Notes: a model not told the origin generated them from the sequence alone. Positions 30,634-41,388 are shown, counted from the stretch's first letter. The stretch is 50,714 nt of DNA from Deltaproteobacteria bacterium (GCA_011042225.1 DQXT01000033.1:1-50714), one strand, 5' to 3'. A program made the numbers and translations.

Positions 30634-32442
30634 TTAAATTTCAGGTTGCATCTCTTCTATCTTTCTTGCCTGAGTCTCTCTATATTCCTTTAGCCTCTTT
30701 GCAATATCCCGATCTTCCAATGCCAAAATCTGAAGTGCCAACAAAGCGGCGTTCTTTGCCCCGGCCTCTCCTATCGCCATAGTCGCAACAGGAACCCCGG
30801 GAGGCATCTGGACAGTGGATAGTAAAGCATCAAGTCCACTCAACGATGAACTGTCTACCGGCACGCCTATAACAGGAAGTATGGTGTTGGCTGCCAAACT
30901 GCCGGCCAAGTGTGCGGCCATTCCGGCGCCAGCTATTAATACCTTTATTCCTCTGTTTTCCGCCTCTTTTGCATATATTGAAGTAAGTTCCGGAGAGCGA
31001 TGAGCTGAAGCAACCTTTAACTCACATAAGATACCAAACTCATTCAAAACATCCCTGGCTGCTTTCATAACCTCTTGGTCACTGAGGCTTCCCATTATAA
31101 TACCTACCTTGGCAGGGCTGCCAAAATGCGAGGGAACCGACTTGCCGGCCTTATCTGATATGTATCTGAGGGCCTTTTGACCAATATCCCTTCTGTAATG
31201 CATACCTTCCCAGGAAATTTGACCAACTGCTTTATACGCAAGGTCTATTGCCTCTGGAATCGTATCCCCGAGCGCCGTAACACCTAAAACTCTTCCACCG
31301 GATGTGACGAGTCGACCCCTTTCCTTGGCAGTCCCTGCGTGAAAGACCATTACGTCTTGCATCTCAGTCACTTTATCTAGACCGTGGATAACCTGGCCTG
31401 TCTCATAGCTTCCAGGATAGCCTCCGGAGGCGAGGACAACGCAGACAGCAGCCCTGGGATCCCACTCAAGCTCGACTTCATTTAACCTGCCTTCAAGTGC
31501 TGCCTCAATTACCTCCATCAGGTCAGTGCGAAGTCTCATCAGGATCGGTTGAGCCTCGGGATCACCGAACCGGCAGTTAAATTCCAAGACACTGGATATA
31601 CCATCTTTGATTATAATGCCACCATAAAGTACTCCCTGATAAGGCCTTTTTATCTTTGCCATGGCTTCTACTGTGGGCCTCATAACCGTATCCATTATAT
31701 CATCAAACAGGTTACCGCTTACCACAGGTGCTGGAGAATAAGCCCCCATACCACCGGTATTAGGCCCCTTATCATCATCAAATACAGGCTTATGGTCCTG
31801 AGAAGTAGCAAGGGGAAGGACTGTTCTTCCGTCTGTTATAGCCATGAAGGATGCCTCTTCTCCGGTGAGAAATTCCTCTACTATCAGACAATTACCTGCT
31901 TTACCAAAGGCATTTTTGCGAAGGATAAGGTCTATTGCCTCTTCCGCATCCGCGAGGGAGCGGGCCAGCAGCACCCCCTTGCCGGCTGCCAGCCCGTCTG
32001 CCTTTATTACAATTGGTACTCCAGTTATGTTCTTGATATAATCAAAAGCGGCATTCGGCTCGGCAAAGACCCTGTAGGCCCCTGTTCGTATACCGGCTTC
32101 AGTGAGCAGATCTTTTGAAAACACCTTACTTGCTTCAATCTGGGCAGCCGCTTTAGTAGGTCCGAACACCGCAAGTCCATGTTCGTTGAATCTGTCTACC
32201 AGACCTTCAGCCAGAGGAACCTCCGGACCCACCAATGTTATATCGATATCCTCCTTTTTGACAAACGATACAAGGCCATTAATGTCACAGACTTTTATAG
32301 GTACACAGACGGCATGTTGACTTATACCGGCATTGCCGGGCGCGCAGAATACTCTTGACACCTTTGGGCTGGACGCCAGCTTCCAGCAAAGGGCGTGTTC
32401 GCGGCCTCCTGAACCTATGACTAAAATTTTCTTCTTGTGCAT
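30634..32442 (-). CDS. purD/purE: Fused PurD-PurE: phosphoribosylamine--glycine ligase plus N5-CAIR mutase/AIR carboxylase domain
   Basis: PurD: ILVIGSGGREHALCWKL, DGLAAGKGVLLA, NTGGMGAYSPAPV, EFNCRFGDPEAQPI. PurE: VGIIMGSLSDQEVM, VASAHRSPELT, IAGAGMAAHLAG, PVIGVPVDSSSLSGLDALLSTVQMPPGVPVATMAIG. Single frame; junction about 31108. ATG at 32442 preferred over 32502. Confidence 0.93.
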   Translation of the reverse strand: MHKKKILVIGSGGREHALCWKLASSPKVSRVFCAPGNAGISQHAVCVPIKVCDINGLVSFVKKEDIDITLVGPEVPLAEGLVDRFNEHGLAVFGPTKAAAQIEASKVFSKDLLTEAGIRTGAYRVFAEPNAAFDYIKNITGVPIVIKADGLAAGKGVLLARSLADAEEAIDLILRKNAFGKAGNCLIVEEFLTGEEASFMAITDGRTVLPLATSQDHKPVFDDDKGPNTGGMGAYSPAPVVSGNLFDDIMDTVMRPTVEAMAKIKRPYQGVLYGGIIIKDGISSVLEFNCRFGDPEAQPILMRLRTDLMEVIEAALEGRLNEVELEWDPRAAVCVVLASGGYPGSYETGQVIHGLDKVTEMQDVMVFHAGTAKERGRLVTSGGRVLGVTALGDTIPEAIDLAYKAVGQISWEGMHYRRDIGQKALRYISDKAGKSVPSHFGSPAKVGIIMGSLSDQEVMKAARDVLNEFGILCELKVASAHRSPELTSIYAKEAENRGIKVLIAGAGMAAHLAGSLAANTILPVIGVPVDSSSLSGLDALLSTVQMPPGVPVATMAIGEAGAKNAALLALQILALEDRDIAKRLKEYRETQARKIEEMQPEI

Positions 32443-32560
32443 GATCTTCTTCTCCCTGTATTTGTTCTCTAAACAAGGCAAGCTCACCCTACCATCGGGC
32501 ATGAAGGTGTCAACGCCTGTTCTGATAATTTTATGCCTTGAGTGCCCGAATTCTTAGTTA

Positions 32561-33927
32561 GTTTCCATCCGGAAACCCATGTTTTTTGGGTGTACTGACT
32601 GACACCGAGCAAGCGAAGTAGGTTGAGCGGATCATGACAGTGGAGATTTTGGAGTGATAGACGCCAATTTTCAGTTTACAGGATCACCAGAGGCGTTTGG
32701 GGGTGTCTCCAGGGCATACCTCTCCTGTCGTAATCAGACAATGACACCAGAACTATCCTTGATGCAACTCCATTTTCAACCTGGCCAGCACCGAAAGATT
32801 ATACGATACAATCGCACTCCAAACATACTGCCGAAAGCCCGGCCATCCAGTCCGGTTGCACCGGTTAAACCCAAAGGACCGCTTGAGCCTCGAAATGTTC
32901 GCTTCAATACCTGCACGGAAATTCCTGAGCTTCTTGTACACCCAGTTGCTCTTGACCATCTGGAGTACAGAAAGGCCCTTTCTCTTCGCGAACATGACAT
33001 CCTTGATCTTTTCTTTCTTGGCCCACTTGAGATTGTCTTCGGAGGCAAACCCTCCATCAGCTGCCGTCTGACGCGGTACCCTTCCGTAGAGGACTTTCTG
33101 CCTCTCTATCATGGGCTGAAACATCTGCGAATCGGCAGGATTTCCATGCACGACCACGCAGTCCGTGATAATGCCGGAATCTCCTCCTGTAAGAAAGACC
33201 TTGTGGCCAAACCGGGTATCGCGGCCGCCCTTGACAATGATGTCTGTGTGACATTCAAAGAACGAACTGACTTTCTCGGACGCCGGAACCTTCTCACCCC
33301 GAATGACCCGCCGTTCGGTCTGATCCATGACACGTCCGAGAATCGAAAGAGTCCGCTCAAGCTTTTCTCTCAGCACCCTGGCGCGTACCCCATTGCATCA
33401 GATCAACCCTGTCAAACGTCTTCAGGGCAAAAATGGCATACATTGCATATCCACGTGCGAACAGAAACATTGAGCAGGTCCTTATACGCCTTTTCCCGTA
33501 TCTTCTGTTTCTTGGCGTTCAGTATCGTAACCACCCGCTTCCTGACTACTCTCCGGTGATCAGCAAACGAGTATTCAGGCATGGGCTTCAACTCCTTGCC
33601 TGCAATAAGCAACCGCGTGATAACGCGGACTCCATCCTCAAGCAGTTTGGAATCCGTCGGATGATGGATGTTGCTCTCTACGGCCGTGGAGTCGATACGG
33701 ATCTTTCGACCCTTCTCAAGCTCCTGATCCAGGGCGTATTCGATCAAAACCTGATGGACCGCCTCCCACGTCGATGCGCTGATGGCCTTGATGTTTTCCT
33801 GCAGCACAGACCTGCTCGGATACTGATTTATATCCAGCCTTGCAAAGGCACGAAACGACTGAGAGTCTTCAAGGTGAAACGCCAGTTCCTCATAAGTCAG
33901 GCTCCGGTACTGTTTCAGGATGGAAAC
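32561..33927. mobile_element. Possible extent of the degenerate IS, bounded by inverted GTTTCCATCC/GGATGGAAAC
   Basis: GTTTCCATCCGG at 32561-32572 and CAGGATGGAAAC at 33916-33927 are inverted. The right copy falls inside the transposase remnant reading frame, so it may be coincidence. Confidence 0.35.
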
Positions 33928-33930
33928 TTG
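32753..33930 (-). pseudogene. DDE transposase relic (IS5/ISNCY-like; exact family not determined), N-truncated with at least two frameshifts
   Basis: Pieces in different frames: QVSILKQYRSLTYEELAFHLEDSQSFRAFARLD...IRIDSTAVESNIHHPTDSKLLEDGVRVITRLL; GYAMYAIFALKTFDRVDLMQWGTRQ; VLREKLERTLSILGRVMDQTERRVIRGEKVPASEKVSSFFECHTDIIVKG...DGGFASEDNLKWAKK...FRAGIEANISRLKRSFG. Confidence 0.85.
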
Positions 33931-34121
33931 TTAATCAAAATCTACAAAGTATATAATTCCTGAGCAAGAATCTTGACATCATGATATACATTAATGATTG
34001 ATTTAGAAAACGTCGACCCAGTCTTACAATAGTGTATGTTTAGGTTGTTTTATGACTGCTCACGGTTGAAATTTGAAATTAAAAGTAAAAATTGAGATTT
34101 AAGTAAAAGGCAAAAAGAAAA

Positions 34122-34868
34122 ATGTATGCGAAACTCAAAGAGTCACTGATGGATATAGCGGTAAAGAATGGTTTTATGGAAAGTGAGATAAATATTACGG
34201 CGAAAGTCCTGACACCTGAAGAAGCTATAGGTAAGACAGAAAGGAAGGATTTCCCGCTACTTAAAGGCAAGGAGTCCTTAATCCAGGCAAATTTCAAGAA
34301 TTCCCTGGGACAGGCATTTACTGACACGCCAAGGACCTACAGAGGAAAACTTGAAAAAATACTCGAATTTAAATTACAGGATAACGGTGAAAGGGCGCTC
34401 TTTGTCGCCACGTTAAACGCACTGATGCGATATGTAGGTATTATTAACGACACTGTTCACTGCAAAGGGGAGGAGCCGGAATGGTGTGCCGAGGAAATGG
34501 CCAAAACGATCATTGATAAATACAGCCCTGATGTCAAGATTGGAATCGTTGGTTTTCAGCCGGCAATAATTGATAATTTCTCCAGTAGATTATCTGCGGA
34601 AAATCTGAAAGTAACCGACCTTGATCGAGACAATATTAATAAAATAAAATATGGGGTGTCTATATGGGATGGTGAAGAAATGACAGAAGAAATATTTAAG
34701 ACCTGCGACGTTATTCTGGCGACAGGCTCGACAATAGTAAACGATTCCTTGTCACAGTTAATTTTTCTTTCAGATAGATATAAAAAGCCGATTTATCTCT
34801 ATGGTACAACTATCGCTGGAGCCAGCAGGTTTTTGAATTTGAAAAGACTGTGTTTTCAATCTTCTTGA
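34122..34868 (+). CDS. DUF364/DUF4213-type putative heavy-metal-chelation / Rossmann-like protein
   Basis: NALMRYVGIINDTVHCKGEEPEWCAEEMAKTI...VGIVGFQPAIIDNFS...CDVILATGSTIVNDSL...YLYGTTIAGASRFLNLKRLC, a typical DUF364 layout. Confidence 0.7.
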   Translation: MYAKLKESLMDIAVKNGFMESEINITAKVLTPEEAIGKTERKDFPLLKGKESLIQANFKNSLGQAFTDTPRTYRGKLEKILEFKLQDNGERALFVATLNALMRYVGIINDTVHCKGEEPEWCAEEMAKTIIDKYSPDVKIGIVGFQPAIIDNFSSRLSAENLKVTDLDRDNINKIKYGVSIWDGEEMTEEIFKTCDVILATGSTIVNDSLSQLIFLSDRYKKPIYLYGTTIAGASRFLNLKRLCFQSS

Positions 34869-34963
34869 GCATACATACATCCGGATAATTACTGATCTGT
34901 ATTAGTAGAATCGAATATTTTGGTAATCAGCACAGAGCACAATACAAAATTTAAGTAACGCAA

Positions 34964-35692
34964 TTAATGGCAACGAAGTAGAGGACTCAGTCCCCAGATT
35001 CTGAGACCCTTATCTTTTATGCCGGTAACCAGTAATGTAAGAAGCTCAACAAAGAGGTGCTCCGGAGGCGACGTCAGGGGATGATTTTCCACCAGAATTA
35101 TGTCTCCCGGCCTCGCATGCATCAGAATATGCTCAACTGAAGTACTAAAAAGTACCCCCGCTTTACGCCATCTGAGCTTTAGGGATGGATTTATCACCAA
35201 AAGACCTAGCTCTCTTGCCGTTTTTATCAACTGAAGATCCTTCCATCCGTGAGGGGGCATAAGAAAGCAGGCATCTCTTCCCTGAATGTCGCTTGCCAGT
35301 GTTACACACGGCTTGAGCATATGTCTTAATTCTATTCTGTTTTTAAATACAAGCGATCTGTAAGTCTCTCCATGGATCCCTATCTCAAAGGACTGCAAAG
35401 CGCGCATGGACCTAGGATTATCCCTGGCTTTTTTCTCTTCTATGAAAAATGTGGCTGGAATCTCAAGCTCATGGAGTCGTTTGCAAATGGGCTCTGTTAA
35501 AGGGTTTGGGCTCTGATCGAATACGAGACTTATTGCAGGCACATGTCTGGAACCATGGGTTAATACCCTGCCCCATAAAGTGGCCCTCGAGCAAAAAATC
35601 TCATATGCGCATGCAGCCAAGGCACCTGTGCCTCCAAGAAAAATAAGGCCCTTTAAACCACTCTTGGAAAAAATTCCAGTCGATTTCAGCAT
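34964..35692 (-). CDS. NodB/polysaccharide deacetylase-like protein with degenerate motifs
   Basis: N-terminal TM, then ISLVFDQSPNPLTEPICKRLHELEIPATFFIEEKKA...FEIGIHGETYRSL...FLMPPHGWKD...GDIILVENHP, in NodB-fold order. Confidence 0.7.
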   Translation of the reverse strand: MLKSTGIFSKSGLKGLIFLGGTGALAACAYEIFCSRATLWGRVLTHGSRHVPAISLVFDQSPNPLTEPICKRLHELEIPATFFIEEKKARDNPRSMRALQSFEIGIHGETYRSLVFKNRIELRHMLKPCVTLASDIQGRDACFLMPPHGWKDLQLIKTARELGLLVINPSLKLRWRKAGVLFSTSVEHILMHARPGDIILVENHPLTSPPEHLFVELLTLLVTGIKDKGLRIWGLSPLLRCH

Positions 35693-35711
35693 TGTCTTGC
35701 CCTCACTTATT

Positions 35712-36722
35712 TTACTTGCGACGTTCTAAAACAAACCAAGCAAGGCCATGGAGTAAGTCTCTTGTTTCTACCGGGGCAAAAGTCTCCAACCCTTTACAGG
35801 CCATACCAACCAAGGCCTTTGCACGCCTATGCGTATAATCCAATCCACCGGTATCGATCAGCAAATCCTTCACCCATATAAGTTCCTTTTTAGAGATACT
35901 GCCACCCTTGAGCAACTGCGACAACATTACTTTTTCTCTTGAAGACGCCTTCTCAATAGCCACGACAAGGGGCAGCGTAATTTTCCCTTCTGCAAGATCT
36001 GTACCGATGGCCTTTCCCAGCTCACTGGTATCTGCAGTATAGTCAAGAATATCGTCAATCATCTGAAATGCCTGGCCCAAATAAAGACCATAGTCACTGA
36101 GGGCTTGCACCTCTGGCTTCCCTGCACCGGCAAAAAGCGCCCCGATTTTACATGACACAGAAATCAGTGAGGCCGTCTTTTTGTTAATGATTTCTAAATA
36201 GGTCTTCTCGTCAAAACTCGGGGTCTCTACCTGTAAAAGCTGTAGAATTTCACCTTCAGACATCAAGGCGACTGTCTCTGCAATAGCCTTTGCAATGCGG
36301 ATATCGTCAAACCGGCTGGCAAGATCGAGGGCCTTGGCATAGAGAAAATCCCCAACCAGGACCGCGGCCTTATTACCCCATATTTTATAGGCAGGAGACC
36401 TGCCACGACGCATCACGCCTCCATCCACTACGTCATCGTGGAGAAGACTGGCAGCATGAAGATACTCAGGGACTGCCGAAAGATTGAACACATCTTCATC
36501 GTCTCTGCCTAACAGTCTTGCTGCACATACAGTTAGTAAAGGCCTTAAACGTTTCCCCCCTGCAAAAAGGATATACCGGCTTATTTCATTTACCAAAGGT
36601 ATGTGAGAAGCAAAATGCCTGCTCAATACCAGCTCAATTTTCTCAAAATCCGGTCTGAAAGAGTCTAAAATGCCCTTGAGATTAGATCTGTAGTCAGATA
36701 CCTGCTCTGGGAATACTTCCAC
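35712..36722 (-). CDS. Polyprenyl diphosphate synthase (octaprenyl/heptaprenyl type)
   Basis: GGKRLRPLLTV, LLHDDVVDGGVMRRGRSPAY (first Asp-rich motif), QMIDDILDYTAD (second Asp-rich motif). Confidence 0.92.
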   Translation of the reverse strand: MEVFPEQVSDYRSNLKGILDSFRPDFEKIELVLSRHFASHIPLVNEISRYILFAGGKRLRPLLTVCAARLLGRDDEDVFNLSAVPEYLHAASLLHDDVVDGGVMRRGRSPAYKIWGNKAAVLVGDFLYAKALDLASRFDDIRIAKAIAETVALMSEGEILQLLQVETPSFDEKTYLEIINKKTASLISVSCKIGALFAGAGKPEVQALSDYGLYLGQAFQMIDDILDYTADTSELGKAIGTDLAEGKITLPLVVAIEKASSREKVMLSQLLKGGSISKKELIWVKDLLIDTGGLDYTHRRAKALVGMACKGLETFAPVETRDLLHGLAWFVLERRK

Positions 36723-36860
36723 CTATTAAAAACCCCCTTTCCTAATTTTAAACAAGGAAATAACATAGAAAATGACAAAGGGCTATGCTCAAACAATTAT
36801 TCGATCTCTTGTCTGCAGTTATGAACCGTTATATGCTCAAGTTATACTTTTTAATAGCTA

Positions 36861-39551
36861 ATGGCAAAGAATATAAAAGATAAAACGAAAGGCCTTACGC
36901 CTATGTTGCAGCAATATAAGGGTATTAAATCTCAGTATCCTGATGCAATTTTATTTTTTCGAATGGGAGATTTTTACGAAATGTTTCTGGATGATGCCGA
37001 GATAGCCTCCAGGATTCTTGAAATCACACTTACATCCAGAAATAAACACAAAGAAGAACGAATACCAATGTGTGGTGTGCCGGTACATGCAGCTGAGAAC
37101 TATCTGAACAGGCTTGTACAATCCGGACATCGGGTAGCAATATGTGAACAGGTAGAAGACCCCAAACAGGCCAAAGGATTAGTCAAAAGAGAAGTGATTC
37201 GAGTTATAACCCCCGGACTCATCACTACAGAAGGGAGTGTAGGTGCTAAGACCAATAACTTCCTTATTTCTATAAATCCAGGAGACACCAAAAACCCTTG
37301 GGGACTTTCCTGTCTGGACATCTCAACAGGAGAATTCAGGGTGACCGAACTTTTCAAGGAAGAAGACGCCCTTACAGAACTCTTTCGTCTGGAGCCTTCT
37401 GAAGTCCTCTTGCCGGACAGCCAACAGGAAAGACAACTTATTGTCCGTGTGAAACAGGCCATCCCTGCGGCCTTGCTGAGCTTTAGGCCGGACATATGGT
37501 GGCAACATGACAGGGCCAGAAAAAACCTTCAAGAACATTTAAGGACCCTCTCCCTGGATGGTTTTGGATTGACAGGGCTCAGTTCTGGTATCGGGGCGGC
37601 AGGAGCGCTTCTGTCATATGCTTCAGAGACCCAAAAAGGCGATACGTCTCACATAAAGCATCTAAAGCCTTATCTCCTTAGCGATTATCTCATCATAGAT
37701 GAGGTTACGAAACAGAATCTGGAACTGCTCTCAAACTCTTTGGACCGCGGTCGCCAAGGTACTCTGCTGGATGTACTGGACCTTACTCTAACTCCGATGG
37801 GAGGACGTCTTCTAAAAAAGTGGATTCTCTATCCATCTAGAGATATTGCTAAAATACAAGACAGACTGTCCGCTGTAGAAATAATCAAAAAAAATCCTTC
37901 GATTCGGAAATATTTAAGAAAGGAGATGCGCCGGATTTATGACATTGAGAGACTCGTTGCCAGAACAGTCCTCGGCACTGCAAATGGAAAAGATCTGCTG
38001 GCCCTCAAACAATCGGTTACTAGAATACCGGATATAAAAAAAGTCCTTGGAAATCTATTGAAAATTCCTTCTTTTAAAAAAGACCAAAATGGGGATCTGG
38101 AAAAAATTTACACGGCCTTGGATCCTTTGCAGGATATAGCAGATATCATAAACCGTTCCATAAGAGATGATTGCCCAACAGTTCTTAGAGAGGGCAGACT
38201 TATAAAGGAAGGATTTAACAACAAACTTGATGAAATCATTCATATTCAGAGAGATGGGAGGTCTTTTATAGCCCGGCTGGAAACCAAAGAGCGGGAAAGA
38301 ACCGGTATCCCATCTCTCAAAGTCGGATTTAATAAGGTCTTTGGTTATTACCTTGAGGTCTCAAAGGCCAGATTACACAATATCCCTGATGATTATATCA
38401 GAAAGCAGACCCTTGTAGCGGCAGAACGCTATGTTACTCCGGAACTGAAGGAAATAGAATCAAAGATCCTTACTGCACAGGATAGAAGGCTGACCCTTGA
38501 ATTTGAGCTGTTCATGGAGATCAGGTCTAGAGTAGCTGGAGCAAAAACTCGCTTACAAAACACTGCTGCGGCACTGGCAAAGATAGATTGCATGGCTTCC
38601 CTTGCAGAGGTGGCTGAACGATATAACTACACGAGACCAAAACTGGATCAAGACGAAAGAATATTTATACGCCAAGGCAGACATCCGGTTATAGAACATA
38701 CCCTTAAGGAAAGTTTTGTTCCAAATGATATAGAGCTAAATCACAGCAATTCTCAGCTGGTGATTATAACCGGGCCTAACATGGCCGGTAAATCCACGGT
38801 CCTCAGACAGACCGCACTTATTGTCTTAATGGCCCAGATGGGAAGTTTTGTTCCGGCGGAAAAGGCACTTATAGGTATGGTGGATCGGATATTCACGCGG
38901 GTAGGTGCTACAGACTATTTGACTAGAGGTCAAAGTACGTTCATGGTAGAGATGACTGAAACTGCAAATATTCTCCATAACGCCACAAGCCGTAGTCTTG
39001 TAATCCTGGACGAGATCGGCCGGGGGACAAGCACTTATGATGGCCTTGCCATTGCGTGGGCAGTTGCGGAAAATTTATTGTACAAGGATAAAAGGGGAGT
39101 GAAAGCACTATTTGCCACTCATTATCACGAATTGACCGACCTAACCAAAAAACACGACAAGGTGCGCAATATGCATATAGCTGTTAAAGAATGTGGGGAT
39201 CAGATAATCTTCTTGCGCCGTCTGCTGGATGGATTCACTAGTCGCAGTTATGGAATCCAGGTTGCTGCGCTGGCCGGTGTGCCTGAATCAGTAATTAAAA
39301 ATGCCGATGATATCCTGAAAAGGATTGAAACAAAGACATCTAAATACAAAAAGGGAAACCATGTCGACCATGTATGGAAAAGGAAATCTAAACAGTATCC
39401 GGCCCAAATGCCGTTACCACTTGTAATTGATAAGGAAAGTGAACTCAGAGAAAAGATACTCTCAGCCGATATCAATAAAATGACACCGCTTGAAGCCATT
39501 AACTACTTAGCGGAGCTTAGATCTCTAGCAAAAAATAAAAGGACAACATAA
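36861..39551 (+). CDS. mutS: DNA mismatch repair protein MutS
   Basis: Mismatch-recognition FRMGDFYEMF, Walker A TGPNMAGKSTVLRQTALI, LDEIGRGTSTYDGLAIAWA. Confidence 0.98.
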   Translation: MAKNIKDKTKGLTPMLQQYKGIKSQYPDAILFFRMGDFYEMFLDDAEIASRILEITLTSRNKHKEERIPMCGVPVHAAENYLNRLVQSGHRVAICEQVEDPKQAKGLVKREVIRVITPGLITTEGSVGAKTNNFLISINPGDTKNPWGLSCLDISTGEFRVTELFKEEDALTELFRLEPSEVLLPDSQQERQLIVRVKQAIPAALLSFRPDIWWQHDRARKNLQEHLRTLSLDGFGLTGLSSGIGAAGALLSYASETQKGDTSHIKHLKPYLLSDYLIIDEVTKQNLELLSNSLDRGRQGTLLDVLDLTLTPMGGRLLKKWILYPSRDIAKIQDRLSAVEIIKKNPSIRKYLRKEMRRIYDIERLVARTVLGTANGKDLLALKQSVTRIPDIKKVLGNLLKIPSFKKDQNGDLEKIYTALDPLQDIADIINRSIRDDCPTVLREGRLIKEGFNNKLDEIIHIQRDGRSFIARLETKERERTGIPSLKVGFNKVFGYYLEVSKARLHNIPDDYIRKQTLVAAERYVTPELKEIESKILTAQDRRLTLEFELFMEIRSRVAGAKTRLQNTAAALAKIDCMASLAEVAERYNYTRPKLDQDERIFIRQGRHPVIEHTLKESFVPNDIELNHSNSQLVIITGPNMAGKSTVLRQTALIVLMAQMGSFVPAEKALIGMVDRIFTRVGATDYLTRGQSTFMVEMTETANILHNATSRSLVILDEIGRGTSTYDGLAIAWAVAENLLYKDKRGVKALFATHYHELTDLTKKHDKVRNMHIAVKECGDQIIFLRRLLDGFTSRSYGIQVAALAGVPESVIKNADDILKRIETKTSKYKKGNHVDHVWKRKSKQYPAQMPLPLVIDKESELREKILSADINKMTPLEAINYLAELRSLAKNKRTT

Positions 39552-39591
39552 AATCGCAAATCAACGCAAAAGAGCATGAATTACTGTAATT

Positions 39592-41388
39592 ATGAATCCA
39601 TTAGTATCTGAGCATAACTGCGTACGACTACGATTTTCTTCGTGTCTGTTTATTATTGCTTTACTATTAGGTACATTTTTATTAATTGAAATAGAATATG
39701 CACACGCAAAACCAAAAAATTCTGCCCTAAACAGGACGGAATACACCTATCGTCAAGCCAAATCTGAATATAATCGCCTTGCCAGGGATTCCCGGCTTCG
39801 CACCCGCAGAACAGCGTGGATTCAAGTAATTAAAAAATTCAGGACAGTATATCTCACCCATCCCAACGATATTAAGGTTGCCCCCAAAGCCCTCTTTATG
39901 ATGGCATGCTGTTACAGCGAATTATATGGATACTCAGGAGCTATTAAGGATATACATGAGGCTATTGAGCGATATAAGGTCCTGATTGAGAGATTTTCCG
40001 AAAGTTACTTGGCAGATGACGCCCTCTATGACCTCGGAAACCTTTATAACCGTATCGGGAATATTAATCTAGCCCTAAAAGCATGGGAACGGATAATTAA
40101 AGAATACCCCAAAAGAGATAAGGTCGGGCTTGCCGAAAAAAAGTTAAAACTTTTAGGTCCTGTAAAGCGGCAAGAAATAAAAACTCCAAAGCTGGCAAGT
40201 TATAATAATGAAGAATTCTCAAGTATATCCAGCCCGAAGATTTCTCCAGATACAAAACCTGCTGTTGTGCGAGAGGTGAGGCATTGGTCCGCTGCGGACT
40301 ACACCAGGGTGGTCATTGATACAGCAGGCCCTGTATACTTTACAAAAGGATATCTTCCTGCCAATAAGGCCGAACACCTTCCGGAACGTATTTATTTAGA
40401 TCTCAAACCGGCCTTTATAGGAAAAAATTTCAAGAACGACATATCTATAAGAGACGGACTACTTAAGGGGGTGAGAATAGCCCAATTTAACCGTAGTACG
40501 GTCAGGGTGGTATTTGATCTCAAGAACACCCATAAGACAAAGATCTTTTATCTGGAGGATCCCTTCAGGGTAGTAGTAGACGCATTTGGAGAAAACTACT
40601 TTCATAGACCTTCCTGCCCACAACGATCTCCCGAAATACATAAAAAGAGCAGGGCTCAATTAAAAGATGACGATCTTTCTCTCGCGCAACAATTGGGCCT
40701 CTGTGTAAAACGAGTGGTAATAGATGCCGGCCACGGCGGAAAGGATCCGGGGGCTATCGGACCTACCGGCCTGAAAGAAAAAGACGTGGTACTCACGATT
40801 GCAAAAAAAGTGGCTTTACGACTTAAAAAAGACCTGGGTTATCAGGTTATCCTGACCAGAAAAGAAGATCGATTTCTGCCACTTATGCAAAGAACCGCCA
40901 TTGCCAATGCCGAAAAGGCCGATCTATTTTTGTCTATTCATGCAAATGCAGCCCCTAGTAGGGGAGTTAGTGGGCTTGAAACCTACTTTTTAAACTTTGC
41001 CCTGGATAAAGAGGCTATGAATGTGGCAGCCCGAGAAAATGCTACATCAACAAAAAGAATAGGGGATCTTAAGCATATACTAAACGATATAATGAAAAAT
41101 ACCAAAGTGGATGAATCCTCACGCTTGGCAGGCTGCGTGCAGAGGGAGCTTGTAAAAAAGCTCAGAAAACAATATGATAAAGTGAAAAGCAAAGGAGTTA
41201 AACAGGCCCCATTTTTTGTGCTGATAGGGGCGAGAATGCCCTCGGTTCTTGTGGAAGTATCGTTTATAAGCAACAGGCAAGAAGAGAAGCGTCTCAAAAG
41301 CGACCGTTATCTGAGCAGCGTGGCCGATGGGATCGTAAACGGTATTAAATCATATGCCAGCGACACCAAGTTCGCTTATCTACCTTGA
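39592..41388 (+). CDS. N-acetylmuramoyl-L-alanine amidase with TPR-like and AMIN domains (AmiC-like)
   Basis: TPR-like N-terminal region, AMIN-like VREVRHWSAADYTRVVIDTAGPVYF, and amidase_3 motifs VVIDAGHGGKDPGAIG, LFLSIHANAAPSRGVSGLETYFLN, VLVEVSFISNRQEE. Confidence 0.92.
   Translation: MNPLVSEHNCVRLRFSSCLFIIALLLGTFLLIEIEYAHAKPKNSALNRTEYTYRQAKSEYNRLARDSRLRTRRTAWIQVIKKFRTVYLTHPNDIKVAPKALFMMACCYSELYGYSGAIKDIHEAIERYKVLIERFSESYLADDALYDLGNLYNRIGNINLALKAWERIIKEYPKRDKVGLAEKKLKLLGPVKRQEIKTPKLASYNNEEFSSISSPKISPDTKPAVVREVRHWSAADYTRVVIDTAGPVYFTKGYLPANKAEHLPERIYLDLKPAFIGKNFKNDISIRDGLLKGVRIAQFNRSTVRVVFDLKNTHKTKIFYLEDPFRVVVDAFGENYFHRPSCPQRSPEIHKKSRAQLKDDDLSLAQQLGLCVKRVVIDAGHGGKDPGAIGPTGLKEKDVVLTIAKKVALRLKKDLGYQVILTRKEDRFLPLMQRTAIANAEKADLFLSIHANAAPSRGVSGLETYFLNFALDKEAMNVAARENATSTKRIGDLKHILNDIMKNTKVDESSRLAGCVQRELVKKLRKQYDKVKSKGVKQAPFFVLIGARMPSVLVEVSFISNRQEEKRLKSDRYLSSVADGIVNGIKSYASDTKFAYLP

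Noticed and set aside
31549-32118. 189-aa + strand ORF inside purD
   Set aside because: Shadow ORF antisense to purD.
32654-33559. 301-aa + strand ORF
   Set aside because: It is antisense to the frameshifted transposase relic, whose conserved motifs lie on the minus strand.
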